Shown here: piece by piece, positions 35,099-46,433 of the stretch
How the letters are laid out: every line of letters begins with the position of its first letter
How positions within the stretch are numbered: the stretch's first letter is position 1
NCBI GenBank assembly: GCA_025200525.1
Contig: CM045762.1
Coordinates: 25,968,584 to 26,032,583, forward strand
Source of the DNA: Camellia lanceoleosa
Lineage: Eukaryota > Streptophyta > Magnoliopsida > Ericales > Theaceae
Length of the DNA stretch: 64,000 nt
Reading direction: 5' to 3'
Translations under genes and position numbers: made by a program
The notes under the pieces: model-generated
What the model saw: only the letters and a program-made list of their open reading frames with translations
Databases searched by the model: none
What the model was told of the DNA's origin: nothing

Positions 35099-36417
35099 AA
35101 GGTTTTAAAAAGCGGTATTACGTAATGGTTGCGGCCGTTACATAATGGTTACGGCGGTAAGTTCTACTCGTTACATTCGATTTTGTGGTGTGACAAAAAT
35201 TTACATATGTAACGACTGTTTCGGTGTTATGTATTGGTCATAATAGTCGTAACAACCCGTTATATACCGTTATAATATTCTGAATAGCCTCATTTCCATA
35301 TATATATATTTACAAAAAAGAACGAATACTCAAGTGATCAGAACCCAAATAAAAAATTTTGTATGAATTTTTTTTGTATAATTTATTTTTTAATTTTTAT
35401 TTCATTAGATTGGCTCGTAAAATAAAAAAATATATAAACAGTGGTTGTATTTGTTTTTATAAACATTTTATTTAATATTTAATTATAAATATTTTTGTTT
35501 TATTACTATAATGTGTTGTCTAAATAATGTCTTTAAAAAAAATAATTAGCAGCTCAAAAATAATTTTTGCTTATGACACAATTTTTGTTTTATAATCATT
35601 TCATTTAATACTTAGTTGTAAATAATTTTTTAGGTAACTATAAAGTGTTGTCTAAAAAATGTCTTTTTAAAAAAATATTAGCTGAAAAATAATTTCTGTA
35701 TATAGCACAATTTTGTTTACAATCATTTTATTTAATAATTGTAAATATTTTTTATTTAGTTAATTCAGGTATTGGTTAAAAATAATTTTATAGATATTTA
35801 AAATCAATTATTCTTAAAGTTATTAATTAAGAAAAATTAGTGAAACATCCCTCTCCAATTTTGTGTAGTAGGAGAAGTCCAAGATGGTTTTTTTTAGTAA
35901 CTGAGGTCCCTCAATATTTTCATAGTGAAATTTGATTCGGAGAAATTTTACCCGATTTCATCAGAGAAATTTCTTCGTGAAAATTGAAATTTATTTGAGT
36001 CGGGCCAAATTTATTTGAGTCGAATTTTCTCTGTAAAAATGTTGAGGAATCTTAACTACTATGAAAATATTATATGTCATTTATCTTATAAAATCTTAAT
36101 ATCAGGGGACCTTAAAAAAAAAATCCCTACTAATTATTGCAATAAAATGTAAAAAGTTCAATTTATAGTGATTTAAAAATATGAAATATATTGGATCATA
36201 CATAAAAATTGATCAAAATCTATTTTAAATCCTAATAAATGTGATTTTGAAAAAAAAAATAATATCGATATTGGTAAGTTTTTTCAAATTGTGCAAAAAA
36301 TTATAAAGTTCACGGTTTCAATTATCGCAACCGTTATGCTACGGCCTTTACACCGCAAATCAAGAATCATTATTGCAACCAAGTTATATGGCGATTGCAA
36401 CTGTTTTTTAAAACCTT
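35099..36417. mobile_element. TIR element with AAGGTTTTAAAAA ends (non-autonomous, hAT-like?)
   Basis: The left end AAGGTTTTAAAAAGCGGT is inverted at the right end (ACTGTTTTTTAAAACCTT). Just inside, GCGGCCGTTACATAATGG on the left is mirrored by AACCGTTATGCTACGGCC on the right, so the terminal inverted repeats extend with gaps. The interior is AT-rich with internal duplications (TTTTATTTAATA-type blocks) and no coding sequence. No clear target duplication is visible, so superfamily is uncertain. The right edge of the duplicated block falls inside it only because the window ends there. Confidence 0.6.
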
Positions 36418-37353
36418 GACCTTATCACATTATTCAATTCTAAGTTGATTAAAAGAAGTCACTATATTTAGGATAAAGGAAAAATTGTTTAAGAAATAAT
36501 TATATTACCATAAAATTATAACTATTCAAATCATTTATGATATGCACATGTATGTTATATAAATTAAAATCTTAATAGAGTTTAATATAATTATCTTAAA
36601 TTTGTGTGACTTAATATATATTTTTTTTCAAACCTCAAAGAAAGTTAGTGTTATTTACACAAAAACTAAATAACTAGGGGGGGAAAAAAAATGGGGCAAC
36701 AAAATTGTGATCTAATACAAAGCACTCTTGGATGATTGGGACGTTGAACCACAAAGCAAAAACAAGGAATCACGCTTGCTTTCAACATTCAATTCAAAAG
36801 AATCCTAACTATCGTCAAATTTTACTAAATTAATGTTATTCACTCAACATATATCCATGCTCACATAATATATAAATTTGTTATATTTAATTGTTTCATG
36901 AAATGTTATATTATTTATTCAATTAAGACATGTTCTCAAAATTTAAAGAAATTTATTTTTAAGAGCATGTGTGTCTATGAGGTGTAATTTATTATAAGTT
37001 CAAAGTTAATAATTTATAAACAAATTTAAAAGTATTTCACTTCTAATTTCGAGATAATAAAAAAACTTATTTAAAATATTTTTACTGTATAAAAATAGAT
37101 AAGAAATACAACAGTAAAATCACAAAAATAAAATAAAATTATAATAACTCATTTAACCTGCACAAAACATCATCTACATTCAAATTTCACATACACAAAC
37201 ATCACCAAACTCCATACCCACATATGCACCCAAAAAAAAAAAATAATAATAATAATAATAATAGTAATAATAAATAAATAATAATAATAATAATAATAAT
37301 GCCTTTAATTGTTATATTCCATCTTTAAATATAAACAAAAGGGATGAAACTTA
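36418..37353. other. AT-rich intergenic sequence with an AAT microsatellite
   Basis: No gene is supported. An AAT/AATA array occupies about 37,240-37,302. Confidence 0.7.
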
Positions 37354-37572
37354 GGCCTCGTATGAGAATAGGCTATTTTAATAATTTTTGACTAAAATAT
37401 TAGGTAAAAAAATTATATGTTTGGAATGATTTTTGATTTTTTATGAAAAGATGTGCAAAAATATAGAAAAAATAAATTTTTATTTTATTTTTTGGTATAA
37501 ATTATAAATTTTTTGATTTTTTTAATAATTTTTTAATTTTTAAGTTAAAACTATTGCTTTCCAAACGATACC
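37354..37572. mobile_element. Tourist-like MITE; TSD TTA
   Basis: The insert begins GGCCTCGTATGAGAA and ends TTTCCAAACGATACC, imperfect inverted termini related to the MITE in the Gypsy LTR. TTA flanks it on both sides (37,351-37,353 and 37,573-37,575). The interior is AT-rich and self-complementary. Older than the LTR copy, judging by mismatched termini. Confidence 0.75.
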
Positions 37573-38628
37573 TTAATTTATAAACCAAACCAATTGAAAT
37601 TAAAGCAACACATGATAAGCTCCCAGACCATTAAACAGAAAAATTAGAATATCAAACAAAATCTACTTTCAATGATATGATAGGTACTAATATGAATTTT
37701 TTTTTTAATTTTAAATTTGTAAAATTTTGTTGGATTATCTATAGTCTCCATAATTTATCTCTTATTTCAATTTAATGTCTGTAATTTCAGTTGTATTAAT
37801 TTTTACGCCGTGTCAATTTAATCTAATTGATAATATTTGTTAAAAAATTTAAAAAATTAAGAGCAATAGATGTCAACCTCTCAATCATTTTGAGAAGAAG
37901 GAACTACATACTGGTAGGAGTTGAGAAAAAAAATTATAAACACATGGAGTGTAAGTGTGTCTGTGGTGGGATACAAATGAAAGATTGGAGGGGTGCAAGT
38001 CATATATTGATAATTTTTTTTTTTCCAATTCTCGCCTATATGTAATTTTCCCTTTTGAGAGTAGTGAATTGAATATTTTAAGCTTGTGATTTTAATAAGA
38101 TTTTTGAAAGTCATTAACGATTTTGATTAAATTAGCACAGTATTATATAAAATTAATACAAATAAAATTAGAATGACTGAATAAGAATCAAACTATGAAG
38201 ACTTTTTTTTAATGTGAACAACTTTTTTAAAGACTTTTTTAATGCCTTCGTTTGGAAACAACTTTTTTTAATCTGATTTTTTGACTTTTTAGTTATTTTA
38301 ACTTAATCAAAAAGTTTCGCTTTTGGATGATTTTTTAATTTAATTTTTATAGTTTTTATGAGAAAAAAAATAAAATGATTATAATTTAAATGTGACATTT
38401 TATCTTATTAATATTTTAATCTATGCTGTTTTTTTAGTAAATTAAAATAATTCCAACCATCTAGGCAATATTTGGCATCTCCTATATTAGCACATTTAAT
38501 TTTTTTTTTAATCTTTTTATCTTTTTTAGGCCATATCACCTCTTTATTTTTTTGTACATATTTTCATAAAAAATCAAAAAATATACTTATTTAAATATCC
38601 CAAACATCCCCTAATATTATATGTTTAA
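37573..38628. other. AT-rich intergenic sequence with degenerate MITE-like pieces
   Basis: A GCCTTCGTTTGGAAAC word at about 38,245 and CCCAAACATCCCC at about 38,600 look like weak opposite ends of a degenerate MITE. No coding frame is supported. Confidence 0.45.
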
Positions 38629-39784
38629 GGGCGAATTACACTAACAGAAATGATAGAAACTCGTTTTTTTCTTGACTCCCACAACCCCCAGACACATGTC
38701 AGTGAGTGATAGGAGGAAAAAAAAAATAAAAACAAAAAGCAAAAAGTTGGCAAATCCCAATACATTGGGAGTGGTAGAGGTCAAGGAAAAAGAGATCTCA
38801 ACCTTTTTCCTTACACTAATTGTTCTTGTAATTTGGTGTGCCATTTTAGTCTCTAACCTTTCAATTGTGATATATTTAATCTTACATTTTAAATTTCATT
38901 CCAAATAAAGAAAATTGAAAATATTGTTGCTCTATTTCAAAGGCAAAGTCGTCAATTTAATAAAATATAAACTAGTTTCACAAAAACAAATGTCAAAAAA
39001 TTATTTTAAAATTTTTAAAAATTATTTTTACTCACCAAAAATAAAATTATATAAAAATGATAAATCTTTTACATTTTTACAATTTTATATCAAATTAATT
39101 TTTAGTATGTGTTTAGATAATGATCATGTAATGGGTGGTTGTTTGAGTTAATATTTTTGAATGGTTAATATTTATTGTTGACAGATATTTTTGGATGATT
39201 ATCATATAATGGATTATTATTAGACTTTTAATGTATAATCGATATATCTAACATATGAAATGTTTTTAGTTTTGAATTTTTTTTATTTAATGGATTGATT
39301 TAATAATGACATGAAAGTTGTCACCATGTTATTTTAATGAAAATAAATATCAAAAAAAATTATTTTAAAAAATTAACGAAAATAAATAAAACTAATTTAA
39401 CAAAAATAAATATCGAAAAAAATTATTTCAAAAATTTATTTCTACCCTCTCAGATGATAAAATTATATAAAAATGATGTATTTTTTTATTTTTTTCACCA
39501 ATTTAATTTTTAATTTCTAATTTTTTTTCTTCTAAAAATACATTCTGAAAACCAAACAAAATAGAATTTTATAACAAAAAAAGTTCTAACATTATTCATT
39601 AAAAAAAAAAACCTTATATTTCAAACAATATATAAAGTAACAAACAAAATAAGTTGTATGACGACTTTACCCTTAAAAAACGAGATTCAAAATTTATGAT
39701 CAAATATATCATAATTAAAAAATCACAAAACAAAATAACATAAACTTCTAACTACAATAAGGACTATTAATGTAATTTGCGTTT
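38629..39784. mobile_element. Candidate TIR element, ~1.15 kb
   Basis: The left GGGCGAATTACACTAACAG is roughly inverted at the right in CTATTAATGTAATTTGCGT. The interior is AT-rich, without genes, and contains several AAATAAATATC(A/G)AAAAAAATTA duplications near 39,340-39,430. The target duplication is not resolved. Confidence 0.4.
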
Positions 39785-39907
39785 GTCCAATTAGGGATAG
39801 CATTAGTGTCAACCCAATAGACGCACCACACACGTTTCCTCGCTCTCCTCCCTCGATCCTTTGCACGTGGTTTCTCCTCTCTCTTATCCTATCTCATCAT
39901 CAGATCT

Positions 39908-41139
39908 GGGGAAATTCTATTTACACACACTTAATTATCTCAATTCACATTATTTCTCAGTACACACACTTTATAATTTAATTATTAATTAGTTTTCTCT
40001 ATCTACATACTAAATATATCAATTATACCCTTCACTCATACATTGTACACACACCTGTTCAACCCTCCTTCCACACACTTGTCCCTCCTTCTACATACAC
40101 TACTACTACTACGATTTGGAAATTGTAGACCCACAATGCTACAACAGTCAAAGTGAAGACCCACAATGAAGAATTTGCTATATTGAAGACCTCCATTGCA
40201 TTGTTGAAGGTAAGGCATTATTCAATTTTGTTATTGTATTTACCATTTTGTTATTGCATTTACCATTTCTAGACATCTATGCACTCCATTGCCATCAAAA
40301 CTGCCGTTTTTTCTTCCATCTTTTGCGAGTTTGAGCTTCGGTCTTGGTCTTCCGAAATTAGGAGCTTATTTCAAAAATTTACTTCCGAATAATGTTTGCT
40401 AATTCAAAAGATAAGTTCCAAATAAAAACAAAAATATTGATGTTTGTATTCCGAATTTGACAAATTAATTCGGTTCTGTAGTTCTGAGTGACAAACCTTC
40501 AAACTCTAAACATAATTGAGGTTCATGACTCGATGAAATTTAATCAATTAAGGGATTTAATGAATATTTGCAAGCTTTACATAAAATTGAATGGAGAAAG
40601 CAAGGGGTTCATCAGAGACTCTATTGGTAGATTAAGAAGCCTCCAAACATAAACATTATATCTATATAAAGTCATTAATGTTTGGAATCCTACACTGCAA
40701 CCATTTTCTCACTGCCAGCACCTCTTTCAATTAAAGTTACATGGTAATAAAGGAAAGCTACCAACAAAGATGCATGAATTCTTACCAAAGCTCAAATACC
40801 TCTCCTTGAATGGATAGAGCATAGACGTAGATCCTATGCTGTCATTTTGAAGCTTCCAAAGTTGACAATTCTTGACTTGCTTTGCTACAGAGTAAATAAA
40901 TTTGTTTGCCCTGTAGGAGGGTTCCCTCAACTCGAAATTCTAATTCTTTTCGGGTGTTCTTTACATTGAGATTTTTTTTGTTCTTAAACAATGTGTACAA
41001 AGAATTTTTTTATATAATATTATGGATATTGCTGGATGTCTATTATGGTAATTTTTATTTAGAATATAATTGTCATTAAATTAATATTTCATTAAGTGTG
41101 TGCCTTGAACTAACTAGGTGTATGGAAATAGAATTGCCC
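39908..41139. mobile_element. TIR-flanked element carrying an NLR gene fragment (Pack-type candidate)
   Basis: The left end GGGGAAATTCTATTTACAC is mirrored at the right by GTATGGAAATAGAATTGCCC. About 20-40 bp inside, CACACACTTAAT also occurs in inverted orientation on both sides. The enclosed 1.2 kb includes a decayed leucine-rich-repeat fragment of a disease-resistance gene (about 40,540-40,970). A TIR element enclosing a gene fragment fits a Pack-type element; the ends resemble Mutator-like GGGAAAATT termini. No 9-bp target duplication is visible, so this is a hypothesis. Confidence 0.5.
40540..40970 (+). pseudogene. NLR (CC-NBS-LRR type) leucine-rich-repeat fragment
   Basis: The plus frame beginning near 40,549 reads LRDLMNICKLYIKLNGE, then FIRDSIGRLRSLQT, a stop, and QLKLHGNKGKLPTKMHEF, LPKLKYLSLNG, a stop, and SIDVDPML. 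After a frameshift near 40,850 it reads LPKLTILDLLCYRVNKF and VGGFPQLEILILFGCSL. The order (LxxLxxL repeats, 'DSIGRLRSLQTL', 'KLPKLxILxL', 'GGFPQLExL') is that of RPP13/RPP8-like plant NLRs, the cytosolic immune receptors. No NB-ARC domain is present. Three stops and at least one frameshift show a dead fragment. Confidence 0.72.
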
Positions 41140-41177
41140 TTGGATTTGAATTAGAGTTACCAAGTAAACCCCTCCCA

Positions 41178-41640
41178 ATAGGCTAATTTACACTTTGCCC
41201 TTTTTATATTAGTTATTTTAGTTTTCAAATTTATTTTTTTTAGTTTGACCCTTCAAAATTTAAAGTTTTTTTTTTAATTTTAATTTTATTTTTTATAATT
41301 TATATCAAAATCTAACTTATATTTAAAATTAAACAAAAAATAACACATTAATAATTACTTGACATAAAATTATTTTATTATATATAAATCACAACTCTTA
41401 CTCAAATCCAAATCTCAATATAATAATTTTTTTTTATGTTATTTGACCGTTAAATAAATGTTATTTTATGTTATTTAAATTTTTATTTTTTATTTTTTAT
41501 GTTCTTACTCACAACTTTGTCTTATTTTAAATAAATATTAATTTTAGATGTAAACAGGAAAAAATTATAAACATAAAAGGTCAAAATAAAAAAATAAACA
41601 AATTTTAAGAGCCAAAAGTGAAAAAATGAATTACCCTATG
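41178..41640. mobile_element. Degenerate AT-rich MITE
   Basis: The left ATAGGCTAATTTACACTTT is loosely inverted at the right (AAAAATGAATTACCCTATG). The arms carry AGTTTGACCCTT and AAGGTCAAAATAAA, also inverted. No coding content. Confidence 0.5.
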
Positions 41641-41678
41641 AGTAATGTTAAAGACACATCTTAGAAAATGTTAAAAAC

Positions 41679-42784
41679 TAGGGTTGGGCAAAGGGTTATC
41701 CAGCTTGTACAACCTGCTCTACCTGATTTTACCCGTACACGTATGGGCGGTTTCGCAAATACAATAGGATAGGGTGCGGTTTGGAATATAGCAAGTTTTC
41801 GAGTTGCGGGTTTGAACCACACCCGCCGCAACCCGCTCGCACTTAGAATATTTAATTTAATTTAATTTAATTATTTATTTATTTTAATTTGGACCGTTCA
41901 TCTATGATCTATCCTAGATATTTTTGTTTTGACCAAACAAACCAAACCCTAATGCATTAGGAAACCAAATGTTGAGAATCATAATTGATGAAGAGATGCA
42001 ATATTTTCTTCTTCTTCTTCTTCTCTCTTTTTTTTTTCTTCATTTTTTCTCCTGGATATATATATGTATGTACACATAAGTTTTTTTTTCAGAAAGTATA
42101 TATATATAAGTTATCTTGGAAAATAATGATGTCTTAGGCTTGTCAATGAATCAAGTAACAGCTTTATGAATCATGTAAATTTTGTGTAATATTAAAAAAT
42201 GTAATGTGTTAGTATGTATTTATAACTAAAAATTTCTGGAATGAGTTTCTGTATTGTAGGAATTTTTAGCATTCCCTATAAAATTGTCCATTCATTCGCT
42301 TTGAATGTATCATTGAGAGAACTATACCTGAAATCCCAATCCTGGTCTTTTTTTTGTTTGATCTGTATTATGAGTACTGTTTAGCCAAACAATTGCTTCT
42401 GTCATTGAACAGAACCATGATGCATGGAATTGGAATTTTATAATTTTGTGAGTTTGAATGATTTGTTTGTGTTAGTAATTGATTTTGTTGTGTTTTTAAT
42501 TTTATAAGTTTTAATTAATTAATTATTAATGTTGAAGCATTTTAGAAAATTGAAGGAACATGTCCCAAAATAAATATTTACAAAATGAAAAAAAAAAATC
42601 AAAAATAAATTTTTTTTAAAAAAAGTCCAAATCGTAAACCGCCCGCATATTCACGAACCTTATCTGCACAAACCACAAACTGCACTGCGGGAGGTTACAG
42701 GTTGACTTTTTTCCAAACCGCATAGATGCGAGCGGATCAAAATCGAACCGCAAACCGCACAAATCTAATCCGCGACCACCCCTA
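41679..42784. mobile_element. hAT-like non-autonomous element; near-perfect 8-bp TSD
   Basis: The element starts TAGGGTTGGGCAAAG and ends GCGACCACCCCTA, a hAT-type TAGGGGTGG inverted terminus. Flanks TTAAAAAC (41,671-41,678) and TTAGAAAC (42,785-42,792) agree in seven of eight bases. Subterminal GC-rich blocks (ACCCGCCGCAACCCGC at the left; CGAACCGCAAACCGCAC at the right) are typical repeats. The interior is AT-rich, with no transposase. Confidence 0.82.
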
Positions 42785-43212
42785 TTAGAAACTCACATTT
42801 TAGACTCAAAATTCATCTACAATGATGTGTCAAAGAATATAAGCCTTATATTATTAGGTGTGTAACTAATCAAAAGTTGACACTTATCTACTACAACAAT
42901 GTAGATCAAATTGTGAGAGTTTTTTTTGTGGGTCTCAAATATTTTCCTTACCGCATATAGAGTTTGTTTGGCAAGATGGTTACTGTATATAAAGGTCATT
43001 TGGCAAGATGGTTACCATATATAAAGGTTATTTGGCAAGATAACTGGGATTAAATTAGCTCACTTAAAAACAAAAAAAATTAATTTTAATTAATAAGACA
43101 AAATGTCATATTTAAATAATAATTATTTTTTTTTTTCACAACCATCACCTTTAAAGCAAAAAAATCAAGAGTTTGTTACAAACGAAACTTTTTTAATTAG
43201 GTTAAATTAGTC

Positions 43213-43248
<36 letters not shown>

Positions 43249-43464
43249 AAAGCAAGAAAAAATTATCATATAGGTCACCTATATCCTACATGGTATGCCA
43301 TTGTAATTTTATTACTTCTATACCTACTATTTCTTATTTTTTTTTCTTATATATAACATAAAACAAACAATAAAATTGAAAGGACACACAACCTAGTTAA
43401 AATTCTTGACAGGATAATTCCTTCAAAGAAATGTATAATTTTGATAACTTTGGTCATCTTAATA
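42785..43464. other. AT-rich intergenic sequence, nothing recognised
   Basis: Contains a repeated TTTGGCAAGATGGTTAC word (42,967 and 42,999) and an A-run at 43,214-43,240. No gene is supported. Confidence 0.6.
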
Positions 43465-44160
43465 TTGGGGGTGTTTGGAAAGAGGTTGAGCAAAAATATA
43501 GGCTAAAATAGTCAATAATATAAAATATCATATTCAATCTATATAGGCTAAAAATAGTCAATAAGACATAGTTTTGATAACTCTGATCACCCCGATATTG
43601 AAGGTGTTTGGAAAGAGAGTTTGGCTCAAATATAAGCTAAAATAGTCAATATAATAAAATATCATATCAAATTTATAATCATTTCAATTAATCTCTTACA
43701 ACTAAGGGATGTTCACAGTGAGGTTCGGATGGTTTAAGTTTTTAAACTGAATGGCGGATTAATAAATTGCAGTTTGAGCGGTTTTGGGTGAATTGACAGA
43801 TTGAATAATATTTTAACCAATTATCAAACTTTTGCATAATATAACACTAATTTATATAATATTTTTCGGGATAACCTATAAAAGTCAAAAATTCAAAAAG
43901 TTACTAAAAAAGTTAAAAAGTCCGTACTATTTGTAGGGAGCTTGTGGGGGAAGCTTAGAAGGCAAAATTATTATTTTGTCTTTTGAATTCAACTATCAAA
44001 AAGTTAAAAAGGTTATTTTGATTTTATTATAATATTTTATTACACATCTTTTTATAAAAAATTAAAAAGTTGTCCTATATATACATTTTTTTCTCTATTT
44101 TTTTAGTCAAAAAGTCAAAAGATGCACTTATATAACACATCCCAAACAACCCTGTTTTTA
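43465..44160. repeat. MITE fragments (GTGTTTGGAAAGAG repeats)
   Basis: GGGTGTTTGGAAAGAG near 43,469 recurs as AGGTGTTTGGAAAGAG near 43,600, each followed by GCTAAAATAGTCAAT-type sequence. These look like two left halves of one MITE family in tandem. A further AAAAAGTCAAAAG and CATCCCAAACAACCC end at about 44,150 resembles a right end. Confidence 0.5.
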
Positions 44161-44226
44161 TATATATAACTATTAATTTTTAATAAATTTCACATATTAA
44201 ATCTCTTTCATACTCATTTATATCAA

Positions 44227-44397
44227 CAATGCTATAGACCTCTAAAAGTAGAGCTCTAAAAGAGTTCTAATGAGTTGGCATGTCCAAAAAAAAAAAAATT
44301 TCAAGCCAAAACATCACATCAGGCTGGACCCCACACACTTCCATGTTATTAGTGCATGATTTAGAGCTCTTATTTTAGAGCTCTCAAGCATTTTTCC
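44227..44397. mobile_element. Small MITE, first of two adjacent related units
   Basis: AATGCTATAGACCTCTAAAA at the left is inverted at the right (TTTAGAGCTCTCAAGCATT). The interior contains GAGCTCTAAAAGAG and the central TGGACCCCACAC. No coding content. Confidence 0.65.
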
Positions 44398-44410
44398 ATT
44401 TATATTTCAA

Positions 44411-44570
44411 TCATGCTAGAGACCTCTAAAGAGGGACCTCTAAATCCATCTCTAATGAGGTGGAAAAGGAAAAAAAAAAAAACTCAAAACACATGATTGG
44501 TTGTGGCAGTGGGGGACCCACTGCCACATCACTAGTGATACCTCTAAATTAGAGGTTCCAAGCATTTTTC
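44411..44570. mobile_element. Small MITE, second of two adjacent related units
   Basis: ATGCTAGAGACCTCTAAAG at the left is inverted in CTAAATTAGAGGTTCCAAGC at the right. It shares the GGGACCCAC...CACATCA core with the unit at 44,227 and the fragment at 33,373. Confidence 0.7.
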
Positions 44571-45160
44571 TTTATATTTTGATATTTCATTATAAGTTAA
44601 AAATATATATGTATTAACTATAGTGGAGCAAAACACTTTCAAAAGTAGATTATAAATTTAAAAGTTTAAACTGCAGTTAACAGATATTATAGTATAGATT
44701 AATGTAAATCGGTACAATTTTAATAGATTAAACAATATTTTATACAACCTTACTTACCACCATCAAATCAATTCAATAAATAAATAATTTTCTAAACACA
44801 ACTATTTTAGTTAAGTTAATCAAAAGGAAAATGTTATAGACCCTAAATAAATTATTAAATTTTTTATCAAACTTCTCACATAAATGTGACACTCATACAA
44901 ATCACATGTGTGTGAATCCAAACCCACATGAGAGATTTGCTAAAAAAAAAATTAATAATTTATGTAGATCCAAGCATAACTCTAATAAAAAAGAAAAAAT
45001 GCTTCCTACCTCCACTGGAAGTCGACCCCCAGTGAGATGTCACTGTCGGATTGGATAAAAAAAAAACAGTTTACTATTTTTTTTTTTTTTTCCGGGTTTC
45101 GGCCAGGACTCGCTACCTCACTGGGGCTATAAGGCAAAGCCGATAAAAAAGCCCAACTAA
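44571..45160. other. Intergenic sequence, nothing firm recognised
   Basis: AT-rich sequence followed by a short GC-richer segment (45,004-45,150) with CCAGTGAGATGTCACTG and CTCACTGGGG words. These could be remnants of one small inverted-repeat element, but no boundary is certain. Confidence 0.5.
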
Positions 45161-45605
45161 GACCATCTCCAACGCTGTATCAGAGTTGGTATCAAATTTA
45201 AATTTTGATGAAAAAGACACTATTCACTCTCCAACTGCTCATCGTAATTGATATCAAATTAATAATTCATCAAACAATTCATCGATCAAAGACGAAGAAT
45301 GACGAAGTAATGAATTCACCAAAACACTGCTATGACCGTTGGAGGGACCCGGTCGACCAACCGGTTGCCACGGCTGACCAACCGGCTTCAGTAAAAGATT
45401 CAAACAACAGTAAAACAGTTCAAATCGGTAAAAAAAAAAAAAATTTTTTTGCCTAACCAAATCAATAATCGACCAATCTTACCGTCCCTAGAAAAAGTTC
45501 AAAAGTTAAAAAAAGTTCGACAATTAAAAAAAAAAAATTTTTTTTCCTATTAACTACTCGATGCCGAACCGGGTCGCTTTTTATTGTCAGATTTCTCCAT
45601 TCCCT

Positions 45606-46298
45606 TTACGTTTCACATCGAATGGCGGGAGTTCGGCTATAAAAGTAAAGACCGACCCTTATACAAAGATCGGTGCCTTTTCCCAAGTGGTGAAATCTTA
45701 TTAGAACTCCGCTAAGCGCTTAGCCTGGAGTAGTTCTAGGATGACCGGGCGACAAATCCGCCATGCGGCCCAAAGCGACAATATCGATGACGCGGAAGGT
45801 CAGACCCTTATACAACATCGAGGCCTTTTTCCCGAGTGGTGAGATCCCTATAGAACTCCCCGCTAAGCTGCTTAGACCGGAGTAGTTCTAGGGTGACCGG
45901 GCGACAACCGCCGCGGCCCAAAGCGACAATATCGATGGCGTGGCGGGTAGCGTTACAGATCGAGCCGACCGAGTACCGAGCAAGTGTGGGCGCAAGGCCG
46001 CTTTTGTATGCGGTTATGAGCTTGTGGCTAGCACGACTCTTGACGCAACTTTTAGTGGATTGTAAGGCCGGTGTTCCACATCTGAATGGAGGAGTTCTGG
46101 CTATAAAAGTAAAGACCGGGACCCTTATACAGCATCGAGGCCTTTTCCCAAGTGGTGAAATCCTTATTAGAACTCCGCGGTTAAGCGTGCTTAGCCTGGA
46201 GTAGTTATTGGATGGGTGACCCCCTGGGAAGGACAAATCCGTGCGGGCGTGGCCCAAAGCGGACAATATCGATGACGTGTGAAGGGTCGGGGCGTTAC
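45606..46298 (+). mobile_element. Cassandra-like TRIM retrotransposon carrying 5S rRNA-like sequence
   Basis: Two related LTR-like units, about 45,606-45,956 and about 46,071-46,298, both begin TTTCACATCGAATGG-like sequence followed by GGCTATAAAAGTAAAGACC and end in GCGTTACA. They flank about 115 bp without coding capacity. Each contains the 3' part of plant 5S rRNA with its internal RNA polymerase III promoter. This layout defines Cassandra TRIMs. The first LTR carries two 5S-like copies because a ~150-bp segment is duplicated. The outer 5' boundary and TSD are not resolved. It is nested in the PIF-like element. Confidence 0.78.
46148..46250 (+). other. 5S rRNA-derived segment (best preserved of three)
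   Basis: The segment contains GAACTCCGCGGTTAAGCG (box A region), GCCTGGAGTAGT and GGATGGGTGACCCCCTGGGA (intermediate element and box C), in the order and spacing of plant 5S rRNA. The first ~45 bases of 5S rRNA are not recognisable. It is part of the TRIM LTR and not a functional rRNA gene. More eroded copies lie at about 45,688-45,760 and 45,833-45,905. Confidence 0.85.
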
Positions 46299-46433
46299 AG
46301 GTCGACCACCCAGTTGTCCTGGATGAAAATTTGATAAAAATAAAAGGTTAGAGCGCTCAGTATCAGATTTGGTAAAAATGCATTTTTTCGACTCGAATTT
46401 GGTAAAAAAAGAAGGGTAGCGTTGGATATGTTC

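Larger units (their letters stand above)
29591..36046 (+). repeat. Left copy of a ~6.45-kb duplicated block
   Basis: This block covers Copia RT/RNase H, 3' LTR and 3 kb of unique-looking flank. It is collinear with 57,559-64,000, which begins at the first base after the assembly gap and runs to the window end. Identity stays very high into the flank beyond the LTR, so the copies derive from one insertion event. Confidence 0.95.
45161..46433. mobile_element. PIF/Harbinger-like TIR element with nested 5S TRIM; TSD TAA
   Basis: The left end GACCATCTCCAACGCT is inverted at the right (AGCGTTGGATATGTTC), with TAA on both sides (45,158-45,160 and 46,434-46,436). Without the enclosed TRIM (about 45,606-46,298) it is about 580 bp and has no transposase. 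It ends 220 bp upstream of the WD40 start codon, so it forms part of that gene's promoter region. Confidence 0.72.

Noticed and set aside
45688..46250. Functional 5S rRNA genes
   Set aside because: Only the 3' parts are recognisable, with deletions in two of three copies, and they are embedded in a TRIM LTR.
45808..46266. Minus- and plus-strand ORFs of 100-150 codons at the 5S-like sequences
   Set aside because: They overlap TRIM LTRs with 5S rRNA similarity and have no protein-like features.
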